DNA of 61,951 nucleotides from Prorocentrum cordatum. Its lineage: Eukaryota > Sar > Dinophyceae > Prorocentrales > Prorocentraceae. The notes beneath the pieces are model-generated. The model ran no database searches and was not told where the DNA came from. It saw only the letters and a program-made list of their open reading frames with translations. Below, one piece after another: positions 22,901 to 30,059 of this stretch (positions within the stretch are counted from its first letter, which is position 1; each line of letters opens with the position of its first letter). The stretch lies in the NCBI GenBank assembly GCA_963575745.1, contig CAUYUJ010015943.1, positions 242,501-304,451 of the forward strand, given 5' to 3'. Position numbers and translations under genes: made by a program.

Positions 22901-25900
22901 TGCCAAGACGGATTCGGCAGCACGTGCCTGGCAAGCTCGCCGAAGGCGATCAGGCACAGCCCGGACGGGTTGAGCCGGCGCATCAGGGAGTCGCACTGCG
23001 CGCTGCTGAGCGCACTCAGCCTGTCGACGAGCGTCCGCCTCACGGCCTCCGGGGAGAGGAAGTCGCCCATGCCGGCGCACATGCCCTCCTCGGCGTCCAG
23101 GAACTTGACAACGTCGGCCGTCGCCATCGCCTGCAGCGAAGGGCTGCCGCGGTGGTGCATGGCTATCAGACTACGCATGTTCCACTCCCGCTCCAGCAGC
23201 TGGCACAGCCTGTTGTCCACGTCCGCCGAAGCGCTCCCGCTGGCAGGCCAGGCGGCCTGAACGCTGCGCGATAGGGCCACCTGTGAGTGGCAACGACAGG
23301 GAGGGAAGAGCAGACGGGAGGGATGCGTCGGCCTCGAATGGGCAGCACATCGCTGACGTACTCGAAATCCCCTAATAATCGTTCCCTGGGTCCAGTTTTT
23401 TGAAGCGTCTTTTTTGGAAGCGGGGGGGTCCAATTTATTCGCGTTTTTTTAGCCGACGACGAAGGTCCAGAATATGAAGGTCCCCTCTTGACGGGGGGGT
23501 CCGGAAAATTAGGTAGCCGTTGAAGGGGGGTCAAGTTTTTTTTGTGGGGGGTCGATTATTCAGGGATTTCGAGTATCGTCGATGCATCGTTGATATCAGG
23601 GCGCGTGGGCTGCCCGCCGACACGCGAAAGCCACGTTCTCTGGCTCATCCCTGTCCACCTGCTTCCTCTCCTCCTCCTCCTCCTCCTCCTCCTCCTCCTC
23701 CTCCTCCTCCTCCTCCTCCTCCTCCTCCTCCTCCTTCCCTCCGCCTCCGCCTCCCTCCGCCTCCGCCTCCGCCTCCGCCTCCGCCTCCGCCTCCGCCCCC
23801 GCCTCCGCCTCCGCCTCCGCCTCCCTCCTCCTCCTCCTCCTCCTCCTCCCCTGCCACTTCCCACGGGCGCGCATCCTCCACATGATCCTGCTCGTCATGC
23901 GCCGCCCCCTCCTCCTCCTCCTCCTCCTCCTCCTCCTCCTCCTCCTCCTCCTCCTCCTCCTCCTCCTCCTCCTCCTCCTCCTCCTCCTCCTCCTCCTCCT
24001 CCTCCTCCTCTTCCCTCCGTTCCTGGGGAAACCAAAAGATGCCGATGCCGCTACTGCCCAGAACCACTCCCAAGGTTCGTTCTGACCAGGATTTCGAAGC
24101 GAATCCAGCGGTGGCGACGAGGGCCTCCCAGGAGGCCAAAAATTGCGAAAACGATGGAAGGGTAGCGGTATGGGTACATGTTCCTCCTCCCTCCGCTTTC
24201 TCCTCGTCATCCATGTCCTCATCCATGGTCTCCTCCCTCCTGCTGCCGCCTCCCTCCTGCCCAACCATCCTTGTCCCTGCTCCCAGCTCCCTGCCTCAGT
24301 CCTCCCCCTCCGCCCCCGCCGCTCGGCTCATTTTGATTGGGGCCTGCTGGAGCTCTCTGAAACGTCGTGGAGCCCTCGAGGCCGTCCTGGAGTTCTCTTG
24401 ATGCCGCCGTGTGCCTGTGCAGAGAAACTATAACTTGCTTCGCCACGGCACCGTCAGGCCTGCCTTGCGAACGTGGCCGAAACTCACGGCCTCGGGGACA
24501 ATGCATGACTCAGTGGTATCTCCTCTCTTTTGCAGCAGCTTTGCAGTGAGGTCTCGACCACAAGAAGAGAGCTTCCACAAGAACCCCAACCCTGAGACCT
24601 CAGGACGTCCATTGATTTTTGGTGGCGGGACGTCGCACTTTCCACAGCAAAACCATCGAATCCCAAGAAACCCATGGCACCCTGGAGGCAAGAAGGGTGT
24701 TTCTTGGCATGGGTCTCCACTGTAGTTCCTCTGGACGGAGTGTTTCTCAAGCATTCGCGTGACATGCCCACGGTGAGAGTCGGTATTCTCGACCTGACCG
24801 AAATTTGAGTCACTGGTTTCGCCCGAACCGACGTGTGAGTCGGTACTGCCGGCAGAACCACGTGTGAGCCAAGCGTCGCCCGAACCCTAATCCGAGTCAT
24901 TATCTTCGGCCGAAACCAAGTTTGAACGGTATGTTGATGATTCGGTATTCGTTTGCGCGTTTTCGAAGCAGCCGAGTAAAAGACTAAGAGCCTCCCGATG
25001 GTGCCGAACCTATGCGAAACGACCAACGAAAGCCCCAGTAAGCCCCCAATGCGCACCCAGGAAGTCTCGAGACGCCCCGAAGATGCCCCCTGACAGTTCC
25101 ACAAGGCACCCACTACGCCCCAAAAGGCACCTATAACGCTCCAGGCGGTCATTGCGAAACCTACCCCTCCAGATTTGCCCCCCTCTCCCCCGTGCATAAT
25201 TCTTATCATCCTATCGATCCTCCTCATGGGCGATGCATGGGCCATTCGAGAGTGCGGTACATCCTCCCTGGTGCTCATGCCCCCCCTCGTTGCCCCCAGA
25301 CCTGCTTGAGCCAGGATCGGGACGGGTCCCTCGGCATGCACATCTTCAGAAAGCCATCATACCTGAGGTCTCCGTGCGAGTTCAGGTATGGCTGGAGCGC
25401 CTCCGCGAGGCTCTCCAGCGACACCGTGGTCGCCACGTGGGGGCTCCTGGGGACACCAAAAGGTACCGATACCGCTACCCCCTGGACCTCTACCAGGTTG
25501 CGTTCTGACCAGGACGTCGAGGCGAATCCAGCGGTGGCGACGAGGGCCTCCCAGGAGGCTCAACAACGCGAAATCGAGGCCATGGTAGCGGCAGCGGTAC
25601 TCTTCATTCCGCAATAAGAGGGGGGGGGGTCTGATACCCGCCGGACGGGCCGCTTCAGAACCCCCCCAGACCAGACACGCAAGGGCGGTCTCTCGCTGAG
25701 ACCACCCGGAACTCTCCCAGGCAGCTCAAATCAGACCTCCGCAAGTGGCCAACCCTTTTTCAACCCAGACGCGCCTGCGAGCGACTGCCCCTGACCCAGG
25801 CGCCCTAGGGGACGGAGAGAACTTTCCCGCCGCCGAGATCAACAGAAGTGCCGCTAGTAGCTGGGGAGGAAGAGGAGGAGCAGGACAAGGAGGACAAGGA

Positions 25901-26533
25901 GGAGGAGGAGGAGGAAGGGAGGAGGAGTAGGGACGGGCAGAAAAAAAATGAATGCAGGGTATGCTGTGGCATGCAGGGTACCTTTTCCTCCATTGAGCTC
26001 CTGGCCAGCCATCGATGGACCTCGGCGGGGCCGACCCGGCCGCGCGGGTTTCCCGAGGGGCCCTGCAGCTGCCCAAAGGCCCTCTTCGAGGAGGGGATCG
26101 ACTGCAGAATTGTACCCCAGACTTGAGCTGTCGTAGAGTCTGCGACAAATACGGAGAGTGCTACTAGATATACGAAACAGACTACGCACCGTTTGGTGGA
26201 TTCGACGAAGCAATCAATGATGAGGAGATAGAAGAAGGTACTGATACCGCTACCCCCCGGACCTCTCCAAGGGTGCGCTCTGACCAGAATTTCGAAGCGA
26301 ATCCAGCGGTGGAAACGAGGGCCTCCTAAGAGGCCGTATGGGTACCCCGTCCTCCTCTGATTACTTCTGCAGCCGATCCCCTGCGACCTCTGCGGGTCGA
26401 ACTCGGGCGCCTCGCAGAGCCTCGCGCGGGCGTCCTCGCACAGCCGCTCCCCGTCGGCCACCGCGCGCAGCAGCGACAGGAGGCCCGCCTGCTGCGCGGG
26501 GCTCAGGCCGAGGCCCACCGCAGCGCGGGCCAT
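13817..26533 (-). CDS. EF-hand-like protein with RBR-like zinc ribbon, five exons, 824 aa predicted
   Basis: Exons are 26533-26388, 26081-26001, 25446-25302, 23280-21280 and 13918-13817. Their lengths (146, 81, 145, 2001, 102) sum to 825 codons with no frame conflict. The predicted protein has paired, EF-hand-like units at about residues 10-124, 145-250, 540-665 and 716-824. Their loops are degenerate (for example D-x-A-x-K-G), so calcium binding is doubtful. A Pro/Ser/Arg/Ala-rich disordered linker covers about 255-540. Residues 674-705 form a CxxC...GC...CxxC...C ribbon like those of RBR proteins. Donors are GT, GA, GT and GC. Each splice cut rejoins a family-like motif, for example VTEAELGLLWERY across exons 4 and 5. 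The ATG at 26533 is preceded by a GAG-repeat tract, and I chose it because the LSPAQQ start of the domain follows at once. Function is unknown. An upstream non-coding or coding exon cannot be excluded. Confidence 0.8.
14092..14425 (+). repeat. (CAGCCT)n imperfect hexanucleotide repeat
   Basis: CAGCCT units are interrupted by GCCTCAG and GTCTGCC variants. The two long + strand frames (Ser/Ala/Leu and Pro/Gln) are repeat artefacts. The interval 13919-14091 shows no other gene. Confidence 0.9.
14435..14877 (-). repeat. 443-bp direct repeat, copy 1
   Basis: The copy at 17197-17639 has exactly the same length. By eye I count about seven or eight substitutions between them, roughly 98 percent identity. 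In minus-strand terms each copy lies downstream of an ORF: this one about 320 bp beyond the 15199-16269 ORF, the other about 130 bp beyond the 17772-19967 ORF. It contains two copies of the ~20-bp GCAGGCTGAGAAGCACC motif. A 105-codon + strand frame inside it starts with GTG and is not called. Confidence 0.9.
14878..15198 (-). other. Region downstream of the 356-aa ORF, open in another frame
   Basis: A minus-strand frame different from that of the 356-aa ORF stays open from 15484 through this stretch. It contains VNCYEFGTVSVKYSVLWG and a Trp-rich continuation that looks more protein-like than background. Two ~20-bp motif copies lie here (15108-15129 and 15162-15182). It could be a C-terminal extension reached by a frameshift or unrecognised splice, or decayed coding sequence. 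Confidence 0.4.
15199..16269 (-). CDS. Unrecognised 356-aa protein with in-frame ~20-bp motif repeats
   Basis: The frame begins MPARGKASPPPPPAP at 16269 and ends WLVLRDQITWE. The Met is the first downstream of an upstream motif copy at 16279-16302; an open extension of 20 codons exists with an earlier Met. The N-terminal half (VDVVFEQAHLEDI, KDVTNDPSYDWKQLL, then FRIIETERDPNY and RHFFEFRRADGSAMRLHYH) and the C-terminal half (AVDITDGSAFDWLRWVAHIE, then VYAVRWNPHWAPEAVFCYG) look like folded protein. Between them lie AQPAVPEPGAAQPHVPRGG-type repeats, four copies at exact 30-bp spacing (15671-15780). I do not recognise the family. It lies within the last intron of the EF-hand-like gene, same strand. 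No introns are needed. It could be a cellular orphan or part of a selfish element. Confidence 0.65.
   Translation of the reverse strand: MPARGKASPPPPPAPCDGPWEILPDPPAPTPQPGVDVVFEQAHLEDIRRTPGMGGKTACQWQRALRAECIVNNLSFKDVTNDPSYDWKQLLRSAAPGFAERIIGQGIAQVLFRIIETERDPNYSNTDGHGRHFFEFRRADGSAMRLHYHKNGRPDEPTYVGPPRAVAQPAVPEPGAAQPHVPRGGAAQTAVPDGGAAQPAETGGDAPLLFTQEHLQEAACSRQIVGRDEASAALQSLLHYHHGETAPGAVDITDGSAFDWLRWVAHIEGARDVIRNGVHRVYAVRWNPHWAPEAVFCYGNNTYSTLVPRKSRYTGSWSHARIVTHRNANWVTEPLLSAAPVAATPWLVLRDQITWE
15671..15780 (-). repeat. 30-bp tandem repeat inside the 356-aa ORF
   Basis: Motif cores start at 15671, 15701, 15731 and 15761, exactly 30 bp apart, so each unit adds ten residues (GAAQPxVPxx). The unit is a variant of the dispersed ~20-bp motif plus 10 bp of spacer. 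Confidence 0.85.
16330..17196. repeat. AT-richer spacer with about 310-340 bp degenerate tandem repeats
   Basis: AACGAGACACTGCTATCAAC-type blocks occur near 16406, 16447, 16795 and 17121. GATGATGATAGTGAT-like blocks occur near 16339, 16675 and 16985. This gives roughly three copies of a 310-340 bp unit. Base composition is visibly more A/T-rich than the flanks. One ~20-bp motif copy sits at 16926. Confidence 0.65.
17197..17639 (-). repeat. 443-bp direct repeat, copy 2
   Basis: Second copy of the repeat at 14435-14877. Beyond it, 17640-17771 holds two more ~20-bp motif copies (17654 and 17732) before the stop codon of the next ORF. Confidence 0.9.
17772..19967 (-). CDS. 731-aa protein with EEP-type nuclease domain and GASQPA repeats
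   Basis: A single open frame begins MIAMAFPWPYPH at 19967 (a second Met three codons on is equally possible) and ends FLQDDQDI. Residues about 62-320 follow the endonuclease/exonuclease/phosphatase order: SFNFG with Asn70, CGCEVG with Glu110, IANMH at 198-202, VVGDDN with Asp247/Asn249, and NDAHDAV at 308-313. The catalytic set therefore looks complete. A charged Gln/Arg/Lys-rich region and a Gly/Lys-rich tract (GKGQAKGAGLG) follow, then a C-terminal region with no recognisable domain. I find no reverse transcriptase. GASQPA-type insertions sit at about residues 33, 42, 58, 152, 322, in the middle and near the Lys/Gly tract. The gene is nested in the last intron of the EF-hand-like gene, same strand. 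It could be a host nuclease-like gene or the endonuclease protein of an unusual mobile element. Confidence 0.75.
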   Translation of the reverse strand: MIAMAFPWPYPHVQRSSAASAPRGSSEVSPPRGASQPAPPRGASQPAEEGGQTPGSGAVQPASFTVASFNFGFEQGMMTGKQAATHCANFGRLCATIVETADADIVCGCEVGAFREGFRRAGINVTEILSKPFGDGIRFSEVDNYLTLWGFRGASQPAELTLCEDSKVYRPPSGREIDAVISHFEVNKPGHDKFHVVIANMHIVCGKKPPTIQTRKRTVRHLRLHLDGLAKILENLNQAVVLLVVGDDNLTFQEAREAYQRQQNDEKVWEVHATPADLKGDHVAVCGAVARFCSIAVGASFTDRGMRNDAHDAVAVVLTLPGAIQPGESKRRKIVVENVSDADVSVQADRESSVHWDRSPSSTPPLSPTSPGDPDYVEDVVQNRADDLHRELRQLWDDRYDEEYDPKVLHHLSLLLFKKRKSTEPADTNPAGAPQPGSEYDAAFASQEETGRAILSVLKLRHDFLRSKNIDDMRYVLTEPERQELVRVARDQYEQSRQQRALQERDIEKGKAKGKSAPQGGHAVPQGPNKGPGGKKGSHGASQPAGKGGQAKGAGLGSVAKFVKDQKRKRWHRHLQRVAGTKQIWEVLAFSGRFDVDWLTQALQADHSEGRDAAVPEEALRQQRRRLHHQKAEAIARYNEGERLSLHLSAQAGQPKPNFTRRQLDVLQMFESGALLQIRNQAILALGHGRLFRGDGDYLDIGGSTGGGSRRIIDSWQPPDWRDFLQDDQDI
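20091..20445 (+). repeat. 73-bp tandem repeat, about 4.9 copies
   Basis: AAAATGTGGCCCGGGAATGG (or AGAATGTGG... in later copies) starts at 20091, 20164, 20237, 20310 and 20383, exactly 73 bp apart. The open + strand frames across it are repeat artefacts. The interval 19968-20090 shows no gene. Confidence 0.95.
20630..20972 (+). repeat. 11-bp minisatellite (AAGCTAAGCTR)n
   Basis: About 30 copies of AAGCTAAGCTA/G occur, with occasional AGGCTAAA and TTAAGC variants. It lies in the last intron of the EF-hand-like gene. 20446-20629 holds no gene. Confidence 0.95.
20973..21279. other. 5' part of intron 4 with G-rich block and hairpins
   Basis: A G-run block lies at 20974-21030. A perfect 8-bp stem (GCGCGGAT, 21210-21217, pairing with ATCCGCGC, 21225-21232, 7-base loop) sits about 50 bp from the GC donor. 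A second imperfect stem (CCCTGGCG near 21173 with CGCCAGGG near 21195) lies next to it. No coding sequence is seen. Confidence 0.6.
21280..23280 (-). CDS. EF-hand-like gene, exon 4 (large exon, 667 codons)
   Basis: Begins after CTCACAG|GTGGCC with VALSRSVQAAW and stays open for 2001 bp with strong G/C third positions. It carries the RRLNPSG...ELARHVLPN unit, the low-complexity linker, the LDRANKGFVLDTDL unit, the zinc ribbon (CPRC at about 21633-21622) and most of the last unit. It ends at ...VHVTE with a GC donor (GAG|GCGGTC). Long + strand open frames over this exon are shadows. Confidence 0.85.
23661..24011. repeat. (CTC)n and (CCGCCT)n microsatellites in intron 3
   Basis: Pure CTC occurs at about 23661-23733 and 23905-24011, with a CCGCCT/CCGCCC tract at 23741-23822. 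Long frames on both strands here are artefacts. 23281-23660 and 24178-24770 hold no supportable gene. Confidence 0.95.
24031..24177 (+). mobile_element. TIR element family B, copy 1
   Basis: Left end AAAAGATGCCGATGCCGCTA; right end GGGTAGCGGTATGGGTACAT, roughly its inverse. The inner block CCAGCGGTGGCGACGAGGGC is shared with the copies at 25452-25615 and 26233-26347. On the minus strand the element is followed by TTTCCCCAG, a potential acceptor, but no exon follows this copy. Confidence 0.7.
24771..24930 (+). repeat. About 30-bp degenerate tandem repeat
   Basis: Five blocks begin GAGTCGGTA, GAGTCACTG, GAGTCGGTA, GAGCCAAGC and GAGTCATTA. Each is followed by a CCGAACC-like stretch, with a 28-31 bp period. 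It lies inside intron 3. 24931-25301 shows no other feature. Confidence 0.6.
25302..25446 (-). CDS. EF-hand-like gene, exon 3
   Basis: Encodes SPHVATTVSLESLAEAL, then GDLRYDGFLKMCMPR, the second half of an EF-hand-like pair, and ends SRSWLKQ. The acceptor is CCCCAG|G and the donor CAG|GTCTGG. The following intron is 2021 bp. Confidence 0.75.
25452..25615 (-). mobile_element. TIR element family B, copy 2, abutting the exon 3 acceptor
   Basis: The + strand left end AAAAGGTACCGATACCGCTA is matched by the inverse of GTAGCGGCAGCGGTACTCTT at the right. On the minus strand the inner end runs straight into TTTTGGTGTCCCCAG, the acceptor of exon 3. The remaining part of intron 2 (25616-26000) begins after the donor with an inverted AAAAGGTACC, so the whole intron may derive from one or two related insertions. 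Confidence 0.7.
26001..26081 (-). CDS. EF-hand-like gene, exon 2
   Basis: Continues the split Arg codon into AFGQLQGPSG and on to VHRWLA. The acceptor is AAGAG|G. I place the donor at CCAG|GAGC, a GA donor, because that is the choice that keeps the frame into exon 3. A GT donor 19 bp further (AAAAG|GTACC) exists but would put exon 3 out of frame. Confidence 0.65.
26093..26381 (-). mobile_element. TIR element family A, copy 2, forming intron 1
   Basis: Ends are GGGGATCGACTGCAGAATTG (left, +) and the inverse of GGGGATCGGCTGCAGAAG (right). It fills 289 of the 306 bp of intron 1. The pentamer AGAGG is repeated across the two splice sites. A family B element (26233-26347) is nested within it. Confidence 0.75.
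26233..26347 (-). mobile_element. TIR element family B, copy 3, nested in family A copy
   Basis: Carries AAGGTACTGATACCGCTACC at one end, the shared CCAGCGGTGG block and a shortened GTATGGGTACC at the other end. It must have inserted after the family A element was already in place. Confidence 0.65.
26388..26533 (-). CDS. EF-hand-like gene, exon 1
   Basis: Starts MARAAVGLGLSPAQQ and ends ...CEAPEFDPQ plus two bases of an Arg codon. The donor is AGAG|GTCG. Strong G/C at third codon positions supports real coding. The first intron (26387-26082, 306 bp) is almost entirely a TIR element. Confidence 0.75.
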
Positions 26534-26627
26534 TGCGCCCCGCCAGCAAGAAGCGCGCGGGAGCGCAACACGCGCGCTCCGCCCCCGTGCGGCAGGCTCG
26601 CGTCGCGAGGCCGTCGACGAAGGTCTC

Positions 26628-26740
26628 CTCCTCCTCCTCCTCCTCCTCCCCCTCCTCCCCCTCCAACTCCCCCTCCTCCTCCTCCTCCTCCTCCTCCTCC
26701 TCCTCCTCCTCCTTCTCGTCCACCTCCTCCTCCCCCATCC
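26628..26740. repeat. (CTC)n microsatellite upstream of exon 1
   Basis: On the minus strand this is a GAG tract ending about 95 bp upstream of the ATG at 26533. It may lie in the 5' UTR or promoter region. Confidence 0.95.
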
Positions 26741-26779
26741 CTTTTCATTATACATCATTTCTCCCTGTCGCACCCCGAG

Positions 26780-27290
26780 GCCAATTTTAGGGCGGGCCAG
26801 GCGTTTCGCCTGAGACATCCTCATCATTAATGGCCCTGAAGCTCAAGAATTGTCAACAGCTTCACAGATGGAGGGCGGGTCGTTTTCAAAATGTGGGTCT
26901 CGCCTCAGCGCCGCGTACACTCGCTTTTAAAAACTGCAATGGCTTCACGGATTGAGGGCGAGTGGTGTTCGAAACGTGGCTCTCGCCTTAGCGCCGCGCA
27001 TATCTATTTTCTAAATTCGCAAGAGCTTCGCGGATTGAGGGCGGGTGGTTTTCAGCATGTAGCTCTCGCCTTAGCGCCGCGCACATTCTTTCTAAAACGA
27101 TTCAAGAGCTTCACGGATTGAGGGCGGGTGGTGTTCAACATATGGATCTCGCCTCAGCGCCGCGTACAGTCGTTTGAGAGATGTACAAGAGATTCACGGA
27201 TTGAGAGCGGTTTATTTTCAACATGTGGCTCTTGTTTTAGCGCAGAGCACATTCATTTAAAATGTACCACAGTTTCACGGACTCACATGA
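26780..27290 (+). repeat. Repeat E with 83-bp tandem units (5 copies), forward copy
   Basis: CTTCACGGATTGAGGGCGGG-type starts fall at 26860, 26943, 27026, 27109 and 27192 (83 bp each), then 27273. The leader (GGCGGGCCAGGCGTTTCGCC, about 26793-26812) and parts of the unit recur in reverse orientation at 40185-40465. 27291-27597 has no gene. Confidence 0.9.
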
Positions 27291-27597
27291 CCAGCGTATC
27301 AGAAACAGTGGTGTGGAAGGATTCTGGAGTAGATGGGTGCAACAGTTCCGTTGACTTGCGGTGCTGAAGTCCCAGGAATGGCGTTTTGGTACGATTCAGG
27401 ATCGTCAAGACGCAAAAGTCAGGTTGATCCTTAGCGGTGGAGTCGCGAGAACCATCTTTTGGCATGCTTCAGGGTCTTCAAACGGTTGTCTTCAAACCAG
27501 GCAGCTCCCACAGTGGAAATTGACCGCTGTAGGCGCCTATGAAGAGGGAGCTTGGAGGGAGGGTTCATCCCAACATCGTTGATGACTCTTGGGTGTG

Positions 27598-27890
27598 CGC
27601 TGGGCCTCCTCCTCCTCTTCCTCCTGGTCCTGCTCCTGCCCCTCCTCCTCCTCCTCCTCCTGCCCCTCCTGCCCCTCCTCCTCCTCCTCCTCCTCCTCCT
27701 CCTCCTCCTCCTCCTCCCGCTCCTCCTCCTCCTCCTCTTCCTACTCCTCCTACTATTCCTGCTGCTCCTCTTCCTCATCCTCCTCCTCATCCTCCTGCCC
27801 CTCCTGCCCCTCCTCCTCCTCCTCCTCCTCCTCCTCCTCCTCCTGCTCCTCGGGCTACTCCTCCTTCACCTCCTCCTCCTGCTCCTCCCG
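27598..27890. repeat. (CTC)n imperfect microsatellite
   Basis: CTC with TGCCC, TCTTC and TACTC interruptions. Open frames here are Leu-, Pro- or Ser-rich artefacts. Confidence 0.95.
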
Positions 27891-27904
27891 GCCCTTGAAC
27901 CTTC

Positions 27905-28081
27905 GAACCTTGAACGATCACGGCTCGCTGATAAGGCAGATCGTTCGCTGTCGGCCGATCCTGGGCTACTGGCGGCGTTCAACCTGGGACGACCGCACTG
28001 AGGTCACCGACGCGGCCTCGCGGCGCAGACCCACCCTACCACCTGAAGCCAGTCTGAGCGTAAGCGGATCTGAGCATAGTT
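27905..28081 (+). repeat. Segment duplicated at 28400-28570
   Basis: GATCGTTCG, TCGGCCGAT(C/T)CTGGG, GGCGGCGTT or GGTGGCGTT and AGTCTGAGCG/TGAGCGAA blocks recur in the same order at 28400-28570. A family C element sits between the two copies. Confidence 0.6.
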
Positions 28082-28288
28082 GGAGGCCTGTAAATGGGCA
28101 CCAACACCAACAGAGGGGGTTGCCTCCACAGGGGGAAGATGATCCTAGAGTTCGGTGTTGGTGGTAATATTTCGGCCACCTTGGAAGCCAGAATATTGCC
28201 ACCATCACCGAGATCGGGATCTTCTTCCCTCGGTGGAGGCGCTCCGCCGATATTGGTGTTGGTGTCAACCTCTAGGCTCTAGGCCTGC
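28082..28288. mobile_element. Family C palindromic (foldback) element, copy 1
   Basis: The left arm contains GGCACCAACACCAAC and, about 25 bp on, TTGCCTCCACAGGGGGAAGA. The right arm carries their inverses in reverse order, ending TATTGGTGTTGGTGTCAA. The two arms pair imperfectly over about 80 bp around a short centre near 28180. A copy with the same arms is at 33402-33602. There is no coding capacity, so it would be non-autonomous. Confidence 0.85.
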
Positions 28289-28559
28289 GATACTACCTGG
28301 AGCCAGACTGAGCATGGGTGAGTCTGAGAGTGAGCGCACCTGAAAGCGACTGGACCCGAGAGCGGCAGGTTCGCCTCGTGTCGACCCCAGCGCTGGTTCC
28401 TGACACCGCGGGGATCGTTCCACCTGGAACGATCGGCCACTTCCGAAACGCCCGATCGTTTCGTATCGGCCGATTCTGGGTTGCCGGTGGCGTTAACATT
28501 CAACGCCAGCGGTGGGTTCGCCGCCAGTCGACACGACGCGAACCTACCGTATGAGCGAA

Positions 28560-28740
28560 GCTGAGTGTGAGCGAACCCGAGAGTGACTGAGCATGATGTG
28601 TGGGTGCGTCTGGGTGTGAGTGGTCCGTGTGTACGGGTGGTTACGATCATGTGTGGGGAGTCTGAGCGTGATTGTGAATGTGGGTGTGAGTGCGAGTATG
28701 AGTTGGATGGGGGCCGAGCATGGATGACCGAACCTGAATA
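28560..28740 (+). repeat. Degenerate GTGAG-type repeat
   Basis: GTGTGAG, GAGTGTGAG and TGGGTGTGAGTG blocks are spaced irregularly and resemble 6120-6250. 28741-29094 contains drifted GATGCAACGCAGCGC blocks and no gene. Confidence 0.5.
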
Positions 28741-29094
28741 TGAGTGGGCCACAGGGGGAGGAAACCTGAGAATCCCCCGGAAGAGGGAGGTGAGTGGAGA
28801 ACCCCATGTGTTGGACGAAGAAAGCAGTAATCCAATACTGGCGACATGGAGAACAGTAGGAGAGGAGAGGGGAGGAGAAACGAGGTGGAGGACTCCCCGT
28901 AATTGCAAGTATCGAGGACTTGGGACATCGGAAACGATGCAACGCAGCGCGATGCATAGCAGCGCAATACAAACACACATCGAAACCATGCGGTGCAAAA
29001 AAGAACAAGCAAAACAACTCACAAAAAACTGATACTGCACTGAACTGCGTCCTGGCGAAAGGCCAAACCATAATGCAATCGTGAGATCCACGTT

Positions 29095-29870
29095 GTGGGT
29101 ACCGCTTTCGGTGGGGCTCCCGATGGGGCCGCGACCCTCGTGAGGGGGTGTGCCGAAATGGGCGTGGGGACGCATGCCGACCCTGCCACTGGGGCCTTCG
29201 TGGAGCATCCAATGGGGCCACGATCCTCGTGAGGGGTGTGCCGAAATGGGCGGAGGACGCATGCGGTCCCTGCCACTGGGGCCTTCGTGGAGTATCCAAT
29301 GGGGCCACGATCCTCGTGAGGGGTGTGCAAATGGGGGGGACGAATGCGGATCCTGCCACTGGAGCCTTCGGTGGAGCTCCCTGGATGGCGACGATCCTCG
29401 TGAGGGTTGTGCCGAAATGGGCAGGGGGGCGCATGCAGAACTTGCAACTGGATCCTAGGGTGGAGGTCTCTATGGGGCCGCGATCCTCCTGAGGGATGCG
29501 CCGAAATGGGCGGAGGGACGCATGCGGACCCTGCTACTGGGGCCTTCGTTCGAGCTCCTTGTGGGGCCACGATCCTCGCGAGGGGTGCGCCGAAATGGGC
29601 GGAGGGACGCATGCGGACCCTGCTGCTGAAGCCTTCGGTGGAGCTCCCTGTGGGGCCAAGATCCTCGCGAGAGGTGCGCCGAAATGGGCGGGGGGACGCA
29701 TGCGGACCCTGCCGCTGGGTCCTTCGGTGGAGCCCCCTATGGCGCCACGATCCTCGCGAGGGTGTGCCGAGATAGGCGGGGGGATGCATGCAGACCCTGC
29801 CGCTGTGGCCGTCGGTGGAGCTCCCGATAGGGCCACGAGTCGTGCGAGGCATGTGCCGAACTGGTGAACA
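29095..29870. repeat. About 88-bp tandem repeat, about 9 copies
   Basis: TGCCGAAATGGGC or a variant recurs near 29150, 29239, 29330, 29410, 29499, 29586, 29676, 29764 and 29850. Frames stay open on both strands for up to 290 codons. These frames follow the repeat and are not called. Confidence 0.9.
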
Positions 29871-30059
29871 TGCGGAGAGCAGAGGCAGATATGGGAGGAG
29901 GAATGAGGGGGAGGAGGAGTAAGTGAGTGGACGCCGGGCGCTGTCTCTTCAAAACGAACTCCCAACACTCAACACCACAATATGCTTGGGAACGACATGC
30001 AATGTCGCGTCGAACAATGTAGTGTAAGCCGGTCCAGACCAGAGCGTAACAGGCCAATG

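Noticed and set aside
21182-23260. Several + strand open frames opposite exon 4 of the EF-hand-like gene
   Set aside because: They are shadows of a G/C-biased coding exon; only the minus frame has domains and usable splice sites.
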